64,000 nucleotides of DNA from Viscum album. Taxonomy: Eukaryota > Streptophyta > Magnoliopsida > Santalales > Viscaceae. The number at the start of each line of letters is the position of its first letter. Position 1 is the stretch's first letter. Of this stretch, positions 1 through 12,220 are shown in pieces. The notes beneath the pieces are model-generated. The model was not told where the DNA came from and searched no databases. It saw only the letters and a list, made by a program, of their open reading frames with translations. The stretch lies in assembly GCA_963277665.1 (NCBI GenBank), contig OY728121.1:1654514062-1654578061 (forward strand). The letters are read 5' to 3'. The position numbers were made by a program, and so were the translations under genes.

Positions 1-727
1 TGAGGTTTTAGAGACTATTATTTTATCTCTACATATGGATATTTATGTATATTAGATGACATATTCTAACCATTTTTTCATAATAATAACTAGTAATTGA
101 AGTAATTTATTATCACTCTATTATGGATATTATGATATTTTAAAAGTGAATTTTAGTACTTGAGGCATAAAATAACATTCATTTCTTGATATTTATTTCT
201 TAGAGTAAGTTAGGGATTGAAAAACAACCAAATAATTAAATTAGACTTATTAAATAGAAACATATCAAGTAAGTACATTTCCTTATATTCTTAGATTGTA
301 AAATTATTCCCCAACTATAGGAAATGGATTTTGAAACAAAAATGTTTTCCTATAATCATCAATTTTTATGATATAAATGACCTTTTTCATGCCTCTTTGG
401 GTTATGTATTTGTGTTTCTTATTTTCTATGGATCAACCACTTTCTTTTGATAAATTTTCCCTTACACTATCCATCATTATTTGGGCACTACTATTTTCTT
501 CTATATTTATGTTTTCACATCCCACCTATGTTCTCCTACTTGGAAACCTAGTCATATGATTATTCTATGTGGAATTAGTATATATAATTCTCTCTTATTA
601 ATAATTTGTTTTGTTAAATATTTTATGATGTGTGTTTTTAAAAAAAATTAACTTTCAAATATTTAACACTTGATTACCAAGATTAAGTTTAAATTGTGAG
701 GATGTAATTTATTTAATGTAGGGAGAA
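1..727. other. Unassigned AT-rich stretch, possibly the 3' end of a family C element body
   Basis: Very AT-rich sequence with no long open frame and no recognisable domain. It ends in a purine run (GGGAGAA, 721-727) directly before the TGT start of a long LTR, as a polypurine tract does before a 3' LTR. I infer that this may be the untranslated 3' part of a retroelement whose body lies left of the window. It shows no similarity to the missing left part of the LTR that resumes at 4493. Confidence 0.4.
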
Positions 728-1968
728 TGTAAAACCCTAAAATTCTCAATGAATAATATTTTATTAAATAGTTTATGTGACATGAAATATTGATTTTATC
801 TTTTTTTACATGTAATAGTTAGTTTATATTTCATTATACAAAACAAAAAAAAATTAAAAAGATTTTGTTACACACAAGGTTCAGTTTTACCGAACAACAA
901 TATATTATTATGTGTATTATTTAATATGAAAGTTATTGTGTAGCCATTAGAATGGAAGGCATTAAGAGAATTGTATGACTTATAAAAATGTATATTTAAA
1001 AAAATATTATATATCAATTGATTAGTAATAAAATATGAATCATTTAAAAGAAAAAGAAATGTTTTCTAAAAATAATATTTTTCTAAAAGACGAATTAGTC
1101 ATACTTTTCACACATAATTTAAAATTATTTTTTTCCACTTTTAGAAAATGTATTTGAAAAATTAAAATTATTTTTTAAAATAGTAATAACAAAATTATCC
1201 GAGGGTTAATTTTTAGTATTTTGTTTTAAACTTTTTTTATGAATAGTAAAAAAACTGAATTTTAATTGAAAACTTCCTTTTTTTAAATAATTTATAATAT
1301 TAATTATATTTTGAATTGGTTTTAAAGAAAAATTAAATAAATTTTACCTAAATTAATCCAATTTAGATCATTGGTATCAATTTCATGTTGAATTTTTAAA
1401 TAAAAACATTTCAAACTTTTGAACATTTTCACTTTAGAAACATGTTTTCTCACCGCGTCTGGAGGATTAATTTTAAATTAAATTATTCCTATCTTTTTAG
1501 TTTAATTTGTAAAAATTTATTCAATAATTTTAATAATTTTAATTTATAATATATAATAATTTAAAATTAATTTTTTACCATTATTATTAGTGAAATAGTT
1601 AAAATTAATTACCACGATTAAGGTTAAAACATGGGTTTTCACATTACATGCATTTGTATAAAAATTAATTTTACAAAAACATAGGATTTTAATTTAATAA
1701 ATTTGATTTCATATTTATAATAATTAGTTCTAAATTATCTAATAAAACTTATTTTAATTTTATTCTTAATGGATAAATTACCTAGGTAAATAAATGTTAC
1801 ATGTTACTGCGGTAAAAACTAAAAGGGTAAAATTGAGTGAGCATAAAGACTGAGGAATGAAATAATAAAAATGTGTTTATTTTTGTTTTATGGTGGAATT
1901 TTTGAAACTCATAAAACCTAACCTACATTATTTATCTATTTTTGAGGCACATGAGGTAAGGGAGAACT

Positions 1969-1990
1969 CCCAAAAGTGAATACTTTTGGG
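1969..1990 (+). repeat. Perfect inverted repeat in LTR leader
   Basis: Nine-base arms CCCAAAAGT and ACTTTTGGG around a 4-nt GAAT loop. A different hairpin of similar size sits at the corresponding place in the family C LTR at 58011-58044, just upstream of a CCTCCTC-rich leader in both copies. Confidence 0.7.
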
Positions 1991-2196
1991 AATTAACAAG
2001 AATGCAACTCCTCCTCAATCATAAATGGGAACTCACTCTCCTCGCATATTCACACATATAAATCAATTTGGATCAACCAAAACCTTACCAAATAACTTCC
2101 CAAATTACATTACTTAATCCAATAATACTTATTTTTGGTATAAATCCAACCTATGAGATATTTAGTGCAAACCTAAGAAGAATACCCAAAGAAGAG

Positions 2197-4265
2197 GTAA
2201 CATTCTTCAATAAGTATCTTTATTTTACTTCTTTCTCCAACTCCTTAAATTTTTATTATAACATAATGATAGATTAACCTAAATATATTAAATATAATTA
2301 GATTTTTTTTATAATAATTTAATTACCTGAAACCATCTCCACTTTTATCAAATGGGTTATGAAATCATCATTCGTGTGTACAGAGGATTACTACCTCGTG
2401 AACCGAAGTTGTTCATTTTTCCATTACAACCTCTCAAGGTTTGGTGTTATGATGGATATAAAGATTATATATGATAAATATAACATAATTATACCAATAA
2501 TGTCATTATATCATATAAAACTTATTAATTTTCTTTTTTTAGGGGACACATTAACATTTTTCATGTGTATGGAGGATAACCACCACACGAAACGATGTGA
2601 TCTGTCTTTCACTAATACTTTACATGGAACTTTATAAGGAATAATGTTAATGAGTACAAGTGATATATATAAAATAATTATTATATTAATTAAATGTATA
2701 TAATTTTATAAAGATAATATGTCATTTTATTTTTTTATACTTAGTGATGATAACATCATTCGTGTACTTGTGGACTACCGCCTTCAAGAAGCAATGTGAC
2801 TCTATTTTTGTCACCACTCCACATGGATGATATATATATATATATATATATATATAATGAAATAATATGGTATATATGTTATTATGATAATTATTTTTAA
2901 GATAAAATATTAATTACCTTCTTTCCATAATGATCATTGAAAAATAGAAATGTTATTCAAGCATACATACGGCCTACCATCTCCAAGATTATAACAAACT
3001 TCATTTTTCACAACCATATTTCATGATTGGTTTTAAAAGTATAATTGAAATATAAATATGATAATTATTTCATGTTAATTATTATACTGATGATAAATCT
3101 GTATAATATTTGCAAGAACCATGATGAAACATGCATTATAAAAGAAGGAAATAACATATGAAACAATGAAAATAATAAAAGATTCTTAATTAATGGGTGA
3201 TAAGATGTTATAAAATGATCATATGTGATATTATAAGTATTAATATGGTTATATTATAACATAATAACATGTTTAATACCACTATAAAGGAATTTAAGTC
3301 ATGATCAACCAAAATGAATCATGAGGTAATGTATTTCATCTCAATTTACATTTCATTAACACATATTTGTTATTATGCACCAATTCATTTTTATGTGGTT
3401 CATATAATGACCATTTGGAATGTAAAATCATGAATTCTTCATTATTCATGTTATTTTAAGTTTATATTTGAATTATTTCATCCAAGTTTATTTTAATTGA
3501 AATTTACTAAAGGGTGCGAGTTATTTTTAAATCTCACCTTATTTTGTGATTGTCAACTTTCTCTTTAAAAAATCACTTTATTGTAATATTGTTTCATTGG
3601 AAATTAAATTTATCTTAAATATATATATTATTTTATTATTTATATGATTATTTCCAAAACAATATACCATTTTTACATACAGTATTTACTTTTAAAATTA
3701 TTTTATTAACTGAGGAAATATTGCAAAATTTATGTCCTCTACTAAATACGGATATTTGATAAGGCACATTGTTTACGAATTAAATCAATTATTTGATAAA
3801 TTAGGAATGATTTGGAAATTTTGTAAATAGGTTTGGGACTGGTTAATGAAATCCCCTCGATGCATCGATAGTCTCATAAGATGACTTAGTTAACCAAATC
3901 ATATGGGTTTCCACAAAAAACTTAAATTGTCTTGAGGATAGATCTTTATAGTAACTATCTTAAGGATAGATATTGATATTTTAGATGTAAAACAATATAC
4001 ATTCCATCATTATTGATATTCCATGTGATTATTCTATTATTTATAGTGTCCATGGTCAATTTTAAAGTTCTTGTGACTATTTATATGGCATTATTTGATC
4101 ATCTTTTATTCCTATCATATTATGATCAAGTTATTGATTAATTGGAATGTTTTTAGTCAATTACCTTTCCATGTTGATTATTATTTATTGATCCATGATA
4201 TCTTCAATTGTACTTAACCCTTACTAATCATTTTAGCTCGCCTGTATTTTTTTCCCTTTCCCCAG
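2197..4265 (+). other. Putative intron within the family C LTR
   Basis: Donor-like AAGAAGAG/GTAAC at 2196/2197 and acceptor-like TTTCCCTTTCCCCAG ending at 4265. The same pair at matching positions in the LTR at 56250-60405 (58207-60185) suggests a spliced leader intron. No transcript evidence is available. Confidence 0.5.
2360..2995 (+). repeat. Degenerate hairpin modules, about four copies
   Basis: Copies near 2365-2412, 2558-2597, 2748-2805 and 2955-2995, each about 190 bp apart with AT-rich spacers. Each has a core of the GGACTACCGCC or CGGCCTACCATCTCC type flanked by partly complementary arms. They are decayed relatives of the better preserved modules at 58366-58802. A (TA)n microsatellite lies at 2829-2856. 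Confidence 0.55.
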
Positions 4266-4492
4266 GATATGATGAAGAGGTCTTTGAATGAGTTTTCAAG
4301 GATGCAGTTTGTTTTATATTGTTTTGTATTATGTTTTATTTTCTATTAACAATATAAAATGGGAATCATATATGTATCTAGTTCTAATAAACTCCTAAAC
4401 TAATCAATCTTTTAGGATTCTACCCATTTTAGCTATGAAAATATAATAAAGTAAGTCACCAACTCCAAACTACTAGGGTTGGGGTCATTATA

Positions 4493-6779
4493 GAGGAAAA
4501 TCGTGAGATAGATGATGAGTATAGTGGATCTTCCTCTTCATTTCTCGATAAAATTTTATTAACCAATGATCTATCCATAATAAAGGTAGGGAATGTTATT
4601 TCATGGTTTTATTCCCTTGATTTGTTTGAAAAAACATAGATAAATTATCTTCTTTTCTTTCAGGGGATTGTCCTTCTTTGAATGAGCATGGGTATTTATT
4701 TTATTCATTATGCCCATGATTTCACCCTGGTTCCCATAATAAATTAATAGTTGCATGAGAATTGATTTTACATTTATTTTTTAAAAAAATCATGTTCTTT
4801 TTCCCAATCATTCTTTATGTTCTTCACTATTAGCCCACAGGGTCATAGTTTGACAGTATCTAGTCAGATTTAAGCATGATCGAGCCCCTAGATTCATGGT
4901 GGATGTGTGCATGACATACATATCCGTGTTTTGTCCATTTATCATGGACATATGAGGGATTTGGTTATTCTAAACAGGGATCAGAGGCCATATCATGGTT
5001 CTTAATTTATGGGAGAGGAAACACGGTAGTTTAGTGCAACTGGAACAGGCCGCATATAGTTTGGGTGGAAGAAATATATCCACTGATGATGGATTAGGAA
5101 TGGAGAGACTTAGATATGAGTTATCCATCAGAAATTGAGGTATAAATGGTGTCATTAGAATCATGGGTGAGACACGTAAAAATATCCTCATATTTTAGAA
5201 AAACCTAACATACACAGCATGTAATCTAGGAACATACACTATGTAGTTCCCTGGATATGGTAGTTAGGGTTCTTGGTGAAGTAAATTATCACATGTAATG
5301 TATGACCCATACACATCTTGTGACCCAGTGCTAGATTCTTGGTGTGTAACCTAGGGGTACATGGGCACGGACATAACCAGGTGCATGGGAATGTCTAGAG
5401 TACATAGGAAAAGTCCAAAGTACAATGGAATGGGTTAGGAAGACATGAGAAGGCCCCATATAGGAAATAAATTCCATGTAATTCATGTATATTTCTTGTA
5501 GTTACACATGGACAGTTAAGCAATGTGCAGGTGAGGACATGCCTAGGTGTTCAGGTGAGGTCACATGTCATGTTACCCTATATACAAGTCATGTAATTTT
5601 CTATGAGACTTCCACCTTGTGTATCACTATCTTTAGGACGTGGATTTGGACCTATGATTAGCTTATCCTAGGAATTTTTTAATATATAATGTGCTGGTAG
5701 ACTTTGTTATTGAATCATAGACATGATTTGAGATGTCAAGAGCGGTATGCTTCCTTCAGCGTTGCTTGGCTGATGGAAGTGATCGAGTTTGATCATTCAA
5801 GAGATGTTAGGGTCAATATCCCCTTGATCGTACTAGGGTGTGGGTCCCCCATACTTAATAAATAGGTATATTTTGAAGCCCATAACTCTACAAAGGGAGC
5901 AGTTCCTCTCTTTATAGAGTATACCCCCCACCCACCCTCATCTTCAAGCCCAAGCGGGGAAGAAGTCATCCAGTACAGATTGTACCACCTCGACTATCGA
6001 GTGTATTAGCAACGTGTGGGTCCTACAGATGGATTCTTATGTTGTTTAACATGGTTTTGGGTAATAGAGATTGACCTTTGGAGATACAAGTAGACTTATC
6101 ATTCTTATATGCACTATGAATATAGAGATCCCATTTCTCTCTTTCTTTGATTTCTTTATGAATATATATTAGTTTCGTTGTATTTACCTCTTTCTTATAG
6201 ATTGATATAACTGCTACATATTCTTATTACTCCACAACTAGCTTTTAAGGAATCCTACTATGTATTCATATACTAAACCTTTCATGGGATTCACATGCAC
6301 GTGTTGTTTCTTATATAGACAATAAATATATTGGCATAGATATCAGTGGACCAAGTTTTGAAGGAGCATAATTGTGCATAGAAGAGCTAACCGTGTTCAG
6401 TGGTCACCCTTGGATATTGTGATCTGGTCTCTCTTCAGTCTCCCTCATTCAAATTTTTGTCTTTTTAGAACATCATTTATAGTTGGGTCTGTATTTTTTC
6501 ATTTATAATTTTGTATTATACTGATGTACATTGATTGTTTATGATGGGTTATTGCATTCAGGGATTACACTGTATATTTTTCATTTTATTCCTCTACCTC
6601 TTCTTTTTTGCATGGATCTTATTGCTTTCTTGTGTATATGTACTTAGGATAAGGCCTCCTATTTTAGTACGGCATACTCAGAACTAGTGGAAAACCTCTA
6701 TCCTTTTAGAGGTGAGCTTGGGGTTGTCACACAAGTCTTACCACCGACCAAGAAGGCCCCGGTGGAATAGGTCATAACA
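4493..6779 (+). mobile_element. LTR-alpha, 3' portion, 5' LTR of composite block 1
   Basis: Homologous to 23720-26870 in LTR-beta and, more closely, to 43166-44750. Both alpha copies carry a GTTAGGGTT...GTGAAGT segment (about 5265-5290 here) that is absent from the beta copies. It ends GGTCATAACA, directly followed by a primer-binding-type sequence. Its left part is missing because the LTR at 728-4492 is joined to its interior. The 3' terminus (GGGGTNGTCAC ... GGTCATAACA) also resembles the end of the family D LTRs, so the two families are related. Confidence 0.72.
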
Positions 6780-7336
6780 AAGTGGTATCAAATGTGGTAT
6801 TTCCCTTAGTACTATGCATGTATTTTGAATTTATTTTCATGAATGGATTGGGAAATTATAGAAATATTGTCATAGTATCATGATTATGGATTTCAAGCCA
6901 GGTATCCTAGTGATAGTGTGGTGGCTGATGTATTCATTTACCGAGAATTTGAATACCTTCTTGTCGACTCGACATGTAGAGACATCAGTATTAGGGGATA
7001 AATGGTTCATGAATTATATAAGATTTATTCCTTTGAATTTCATGTCCTTCTTGATTAATATCCCCATATATTTTTATCTAACTGTGGTATGTCTTGAAAA
7101 AATTTAGGATTCCTCTGCGATGACAACCATCTAGGATATCGATATAAGATCATGATGAATATAAGTTAATTGATAAAGCATCAGTTTAAGGACCTACTCA
7201 TGAGGTGATTCCCCTAGTAGTATAAGACGAGGATTGAATATATTTTAGATATATGATAGACCAAATAGGTTAGGAAAATGATATGAATAGGATTAACATG
7301 TTACATGAGTTATATCAATAAAACCATAGAAGTTTT
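6780..7336 (+). mobile_element. Start of gypsy internal region, block 1, with primer site
   Basis: Begins with TGGTATCAAATG (6783-6794), a variant of the plant TGGTATCAGAG primer-binding motif complementary to initiator methionine tRNA. The rest matches 44751-45306 in block 2 and looks like the leader of an element, without a clear protein. It is cut at 7336 by the copia element and continues at 17396. Confidence 0.65.
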
Positions 7337-7639
7337 TATTGAGTCAATAAGGTTTTCCTTATGACTTTTCCATTTATTCATGTAAGGGGGAGATTGTTGA
7401 GTCATTAAGGTTTCCTTATGAATTTACCATTCCTCTTGTTTTGAAAATCACAAACACCTTATCTTAAGGAAATTTTCATTTTACCCTATATTTTACCCCT
7501 ATAAGGAAAAATTTTCTTCCCCAAGGAAATTTATCCTTATTATTTTTTCTTTGCTCAAATCATAAATTTTTCTAAGTGTAGAAATCAGATTGAAACAAAA
7601 ACCATGGAATCATATAATACTTAGTTATGAAGCATTCTA

Positions 7640-8200
7640 TATAAGACTCCAAATTCTGGATATCATCTCTCATAAAGTTCAACTTCGAATTATGGATACG
7701 AACTCTCATGAAGTTCACTCCGAATTATGGATACGAACTCCCATGAATTTCAACTCTGAATTCTGGATATGAATGTTATGAAGTTCAAGTCTGAATTCTA
7801 GATACGAACATTCATGAAGTTCAACTCTGAATTCTGATTACGAACTTATGTAAATTTCGACTACGAATTCTAATTACAAATTCCGGTTATGAACTTCTCT
7901 AAGTTCTAAATCCAAATTCTGATTACGAATTCTAGTTACGAAATTCCCTAAGTTCTAACTCTGAATTCTGATTACAAATTCTACTTATGAACTTCTCTAT
8001 GTTCTGACTCTGAGTTCTGTGAATTCAAACTCCAAAATCCTATGAGTTTTAACTCTGAATTCTCATGAAATCTGACTCCGAACTTTGTAAGTTCAGGTTC
8101 CGAATTCTTATGAACCCAGATTCTGAATTTCCTGGAAATTCAGACTCTAGAATTCTATAGAATTCAGGTTCCGAATCCATATAAAACAGAATCCAAATAT
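7640..8200 (+). repeat. Degenerate short tandem repeat inside 5' LTR
   Basis: Many variants of a unit containing ACTCTGAATTCTGATTACGA and AAGTTC, of irregular length (roughly 20-40 bp). The matching array occupies about 15840-16420 in the 3' LTR, so it predates insertion. Confidence 0.75.
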
Positions 8201-8403
8201 CCTTGTATTTTAGACTCTAAACTCTCATTTCCTTACATTCCGAATATTGGATTTTAGTTATACTTACACTCATTTAGTTATAAAACGATGACGTGCTTTC
8301 AGTTACTCACTAACCGTTGTTTGAGTGACACGTGTATAGGTCCCTCTGAAATTCAAGGAAGAATATGATCATTGGAGGAGGGAGCTGACCATTGGATTTG
8401 TGC

Positions 8404-8412
8404 CTATAAATA
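8404..8412 (+). promoter_or_regulatory. TATA box of copia 5' LTR
   Basis: TATAAATAT preceded by a CCATTGGATTT block, giving a plausible core promoter for the genomic transcript. The same upstream arrangement recurs at 12560, before the env-like frame. Confidence 0.55.
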
Positions 8413-9194
8413 TGAGCTCATTTGAACGTGATCAAGACTTTTAGAGACTTTTTAAAAAGTGCTGGTGAAGTGATTTCTAGAGAGATATGCTTTTATAAAC
8501 TCTCAAGATTCATGCAGAAAGTTTTGAACTTCTTGTTCAAACTTTTCTTCATGCAGATTTTCTTAGTGCATAGGTTTGATTTCCTTGAAATCAAAGACTT
8601 CGGGTTGTGAATTCAAAGGTGCTTATTTCCTTACAAATCGAGGGCTTGCGAGGATAGAAAAACAGATACCAATCTTCGGATTGAGGTCTTACCTGGCTTT
8701 GGGTAAGACAGACTTTCTTGAAAGTATAAATCAAGGAACCTCTTATCCAGGGTTGTTGGATACCCTCCTCTTTGGGTTAAAAGAGTTTCTACTTGTTACT
8801 TGTAGTGTTACTACTTTGTTTTCCACTTTTTATTTGTATTGTTGAGGAAATTATAACTTTCTTATACTTCCTTATACTTGTGCTCTGATTTAGTTAGATT
8901 CTATACGCTTTAAGGTAGAATCTTAGTTAGTATAAACTTTTTTTAAGCTTCACTTCTGGAATCAATTTTCCAGAATCAAGAAAGATAATAGATCTTAGAG
9001 GTGTTGTGAGTTTTGGTTATGTAAAAGTTCCAAGGGAATTTTTAAAGTATACAATTCACCCCCCTCTTGTATTTGAGAATCTCATTACATATTCGATCCT
9101 ACATTTGGTATTACAGAGTATATCATACTCAGACATACCATTCTAACAATTTCTATCAGAGGTTGGAAACCTCAAACCTTGTACCAATCTCAAA

Positions 9195-9210
9195 ATTGGT
9201 ATCAGAGCTT
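9195..9210 (+). promoter_or_regulatory. Primer-binding site of copia element
   Basis: ATTGGTATCAGAGCTT immediately follows the 5' LTR. It contains TGGTATCAGAGC, the usual plant copia primer-binding sequence for initiator methionine tRNA. Confidence 0.8.
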
Positions 9211-9427
9211 TGGTTACATCTGAATTAATCTCACAATTAAATTCAGAAGAGAATCTTCAGAATTGATTTTCCATATTCATACTTTTTTGGAATCTATTTT
9301 TCGGACTCATATAGCTCAGATTCATTCTTTCTTAGAGATACAATATCGAGTTTCTTGCTTAGGATATTTTATCTTGTTTACAAACTCTTATTACTAACAA
9401 ATTTGTGTGCCAAATATTTTCTTAAGA

Positions 9428-11341
9428 ATGGCAGGTTTAAATGTTGGTTCTATTGATAACCTAAATCCTACCAGACCTACAATTTTTGATGGAAATGATT
9501 ATGAGTACTGGAGAGATAGGATGAAGACTTTCGTTATCAATACTAGAGTTGATGACTATCTAATGCTAACTAGAGATTATAAGATTCTGGATAAATAATT
9601 GAGAACCTTTACGAATCAGGAGAAATCAGAATATCAATCAAACTTCGGAGTCAGAAATACTTTTTTATGTTCCATGACTAGGAACATATATAGTCAAATA
9701 TCATCATGTGAAGCTACAAAAATTTTATGGAATAAACTTGAAGTTTCACATTTTGGTACATCTAAATTCATAGAGACCAGAAGAGCTATGTTGAGAGCTG
9801 AATACCATGGCTTTAATTTTCCTTATGGGGAACCTATAAGAAAAGTAAAACAAAGGTTTATGACTATCATGAATAGATTACAATCTATGGGAGAAAATGG
9901 TTTGGATGATAAATCTCTTGTTGACAAGATCATAGATATCATGCTAAATGAATGGGAGTCCAAGAGGACTACAATTTATGAGAATAGGAAATTCACTCAG
10001 ATTTCCTTAGATGAGTTGTTTGGAACTCTTCTTCAGCATGAAACCAGAATGAAGAGAGATGTTGAAAATGTTAATAAGAATAATGGGAATGGAGGAGTTT
10101 CTTTTTCAACCACTTCTAAACATATGAAAGCTGAGACCCTAGAAAGAGTAACCATATCAAAGCCAAAGAAAGTCATTATTCAGTCAGAATCTAGTGACAT
10201 AGAAAAATTTGAGAATGAATTAGCTAATCTTGCTTGGAGAATGAACAATATTGTAGCTCAAAAGAACCATCAGAATAAGTACAATAAGAAATACTACATA
10301 GATAAGAAAGATGGTGAAGTTACGTGTTATGAATGTAAAATAACAGGTCATATTAGACTTGATTGTCCTTTGTTGAAAAAGAAGGAAAAGAATGAAAGGA
10401 ATTCAGAAAGGAATAAGAATAAATTTTATCGTTCAAAGCACAATAAAAGCCTTAAAGATAATGATACTTGGAGTGCTATATGTGGATATTCTTCAAAAAG
10501 TAAATCTTATGAATATGATTCATCAGCACAGAAGAATACGGGATTCATTTCTACTACTTCTTTCCCTAATATATGTCTTATGACCAAGGTACGCTCTGTC
10601 GAGCCTTTAACAAATTTATCTCTTGATAATAATTACTATTTGGAAAATAGTACTTCTAATGAAGATACTTCATCCTCATAAAATGAATAAATATCTTCAT
10701 ATGAAGAAGTTTCTAGATTTTCCAAGTTATTTGAAGCAAGAAATTGTAAAATTTCTAAGAAATTAGATAAGGCAAATACTAGGGAATAAATTATTACAAA
10801 AGAGATTTCAGATCTTTCTAGAGATCTTAGAGATAAAGATGAGCTTTTATAAAAACTTTCTAAAGACCTTGAGAAAGAAAATTTTGTTAAGGAAGAACTT
10901 CCTAAAGATCTTAAGAATGAAATTTTAGAGATAAAATTTTTTGAGGAAAAATCTAACTCTAAGGAAATGATTCCTGAGGATAGGAATTTAGTCATTAGAC
11001 AAAAATCCGAAATATTTTCTCTTAATAAGCTTCTTGAAAACTTTACCTCTGGGAAGGAAAATTTTGACAAGATGTATTCTCAAATTAAACCTCATAGAAA
11101 CATTGCTGGAGTAGGTTATACTCACCAAAAACTGGTTTTCAAAAACAACTATTTTGTTCCTTCTAGAGCCCCTTTTTGCACTAATTGTCAAAGTGGTGGG
11201 CATTGGAAGAAAAATTTATCCTTGAATAAAGTTCAATATCTTGGGTTTCATACAGATTATTCTTCTAAACAAATGTGGATACCCAAAATTTTGTTATCTA
11301 ACAATTCCGGATCCAAGAAATTTTGGATTCTGAAAGTCTAA
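9428..11341 (+). pseudogene. gag: Copia gag polyprotein, broken by in-frame stops
   Basis: Starts at the ATG at 9428 (MAGLNVGS). An early copia gag signature follows: FDGNDYEYWRDRMKTF around residues 19-35. One reading frame runs through the whole region and into protease. It is interrupted by TAA at 9596, by TAA at 10679, by three stops between 10685 and 10855, and by TAA at 11339. The nucleocapsid zinc knuckle is intact (CYECKITGHIRLDC, CX2CX4HX4C, about 10327-10368), followed by a basic stretch. Beyond 10682 the frame is rich in Lys, Glu, Leu and Ser, with a coiled-coil look. A second CX2C...H motif lies near 11180-11205. This long extension after the knuckle fits Sirevirus gag. The product would be a capsid precursor, but the gene is dead as it stands. 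Confidence 0.82.
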
Positions 11342-11389
11342 CTCTTTTGTTTTCAGAAAAATAGAGAAGGTACCAACAGCAATACGTAA

Positions 11390-11560
11390 TACATGGATAG
11401 TGGTTGTTCCAGGAATATGACTGGTAAGAAAAACTATTTTGAAAAGATTATCAAGACAAAAGGAGGAAAATTAACTTTCGGGAATAATGCTCAGGGAGAA
11501 ATTATTGCTATAGGTAACATTGTTCTTCTTTGAAAAACTTTGATTTCAAATGTTTTTTTT
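11390..11560 (+). pseudogene. pol: Copia aspartic protease, N-terminal remnant
   Basis: Same frame as gag. The hallmark YMDSGCSRNMTG (Asp of DSG at 11396-11398) and a following LTFGNNAQGEIIAIG segment match the start of the copia protease that cleaves the polyprotein. A TGA near 11531 ends it. There is no GAG-pre-integrase domain, integrase or reverse transcriptase downstream. Confidence 0.8.
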
Positions 11561-11575
11561 AAAGGAGATATCATA

Positions 11576-11686
11576 CTTTAGTTTATCGAAATTCAATATC
11601 AACTTGCTGAAATTTTCACAAAATCATTACCTTCCAATAGATTTAAATACATTAAACAGAAGTTAGTAATGATAACCGTAAGGTAA
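11576..11686 (+). pseudogene. pol: Copia RNase H, extreme C-terminal remnant
   Basis: EIQYQLAEIFTKSLPSNRF followed by a short Lys-rich tail matches the final residues of copia RNase H (family pattern QLADIFTKPLP..RF). It sits only about 25 bp after the protease remnant and in the same frame. About 3 kb of pol, including integrase and reverse transcriptase, has therefore been removed cleanly between about 11560 and 11585. This makes the element non-autonomous. Confidence 0.78.
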
Positions 11687-11774
11687 TCCTCCTTAATTAA
11701 CTTCCGGTTGAATCAATCTCTTTACAGTAATAAACTCCTTTTCATAGGGGGGGTACAATTGTTATTGAAATTTC

Positions 11775-11995
11775 TTCAAATTTTTTGTAATGAAAATTTT
11801 CATAGTTGGTTTTTTCAAATTTTTTGTAATGAAAATTTTCGTAGTTGGTTTTTCTTCAAATTTTTCATAATGAAAATTTTCATACTTGGTTTTTAAAATT
11901 TTTCGTAATGAAAATTTTTGTAGTTGGTTTTTCAAATTTTTCATAATGAAAATTTTCGTAGTTAGTTTTTTCAAAATTTTCATAATTAATTTTTG
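11775..11995 (+). repeat. Tandem array of about 39-bp units
   Basis: Five to six units of the type TTTTTCGTAATGAAAATTTT followed by CGTAGTTGGTTTTTC, 38-41 bp each. It lies in the non-coding gap between the pol remnant and the env-like frame. Confidence 0.85.
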
Positions 11996-12010
11996 GTATT
12001 CAGTCTTTGA

Positions 12011-12220
12011 AGTTTTCGTAAAGAAAATCTTCAGACCTGAAGTTTTCATAATGAAAATCTTCAGACCTGAAGTTTTCGTAATTAAAATCTTCGGACCTGA
12101 AGTTTTCGTAATGAAAATATTCGGAACTGAAGTTCTTGTAATGAAAATCTTCGGACCTGAAATTTTCGTAATGAAAATATTTGGACCTGAAATTTTCATA
12201 ATAGAAACTCTCGGATTTGA
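12011..12220 (+). repeat. Tandem array, 7 x 30 bp
   Basis: Seven consecutive 30-bp units beginning at 12011, 12041, 12071, 12101, 12131, 12161 and 12191. The first half is AGTTTTCGTAATGAAAATCT and the rest is TTCGGACCTGA. Because 30 is a multiple of three, the array is open on both strands and creates spurious repetitive frames. The GTAATGAAAAT core is shared with the array just upstream. Confidence 0.9.

Larger units (their letters stand above)
728..4492 (+). mobile_element. Family C gypsy LTR, old copy, probably a 3' LTR
   Basis: An LTR of about 3.77 kb starting TGTAAAACCC and ending GGGTCATTATA. By eye it aligns along its length with the LTR at 56250-60405. Shared landmarks in order are the terminal ACCC block, a short leader hairpin (1969-1990), a purine-rich AAGAAGAG/GTAA block (2189-2200), repeated hairpin modules (2360-2995) and a pyrimidine tract ending CCCCAG (4265). 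It is more diverged and AT-rich than the 56250 copy. Its right end abuts the middle of another LTR, so it inserted into that element. The purine tract before it favours a 3' LTR over a solo LTR. The 5-bp flanks (GAGAA and GAGGA) are not a clean target duplication. Confidence 0.72.
7337..9194 (+). repeat. 5' LTR of copia element
   Basis: 1,858 bp, starting TATTGAGTCA (G-to-A change in the expected TGTTGAGTCA) and ending in CAATCTCAAA just before the primer site. The LTR start is echoed 58 bp downstream at 7395 by GGGGGAGAT followed by TGTTGAGTCA. A TATA box (TATAAATAT, 8404-8412) lies about two thirds of the way in. The corresponding position of the 3' LTR (about 16606) has lost it. Confidence 0.85.

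Noticed and set aside
7640..8200. CRISPR-like array
   Set aside because: Irregular unit and spacer lengths, repeats diverged, lies inside a plant LTR and is duplicated in the other LTR; ordinary tandem repeat decay.
10636..11070. Minus-strand Ser- and Leu-rich frame of 144 codons
   Set aside because: Shadow of the Lys- and Glu-rich gag extension on the plus strand.
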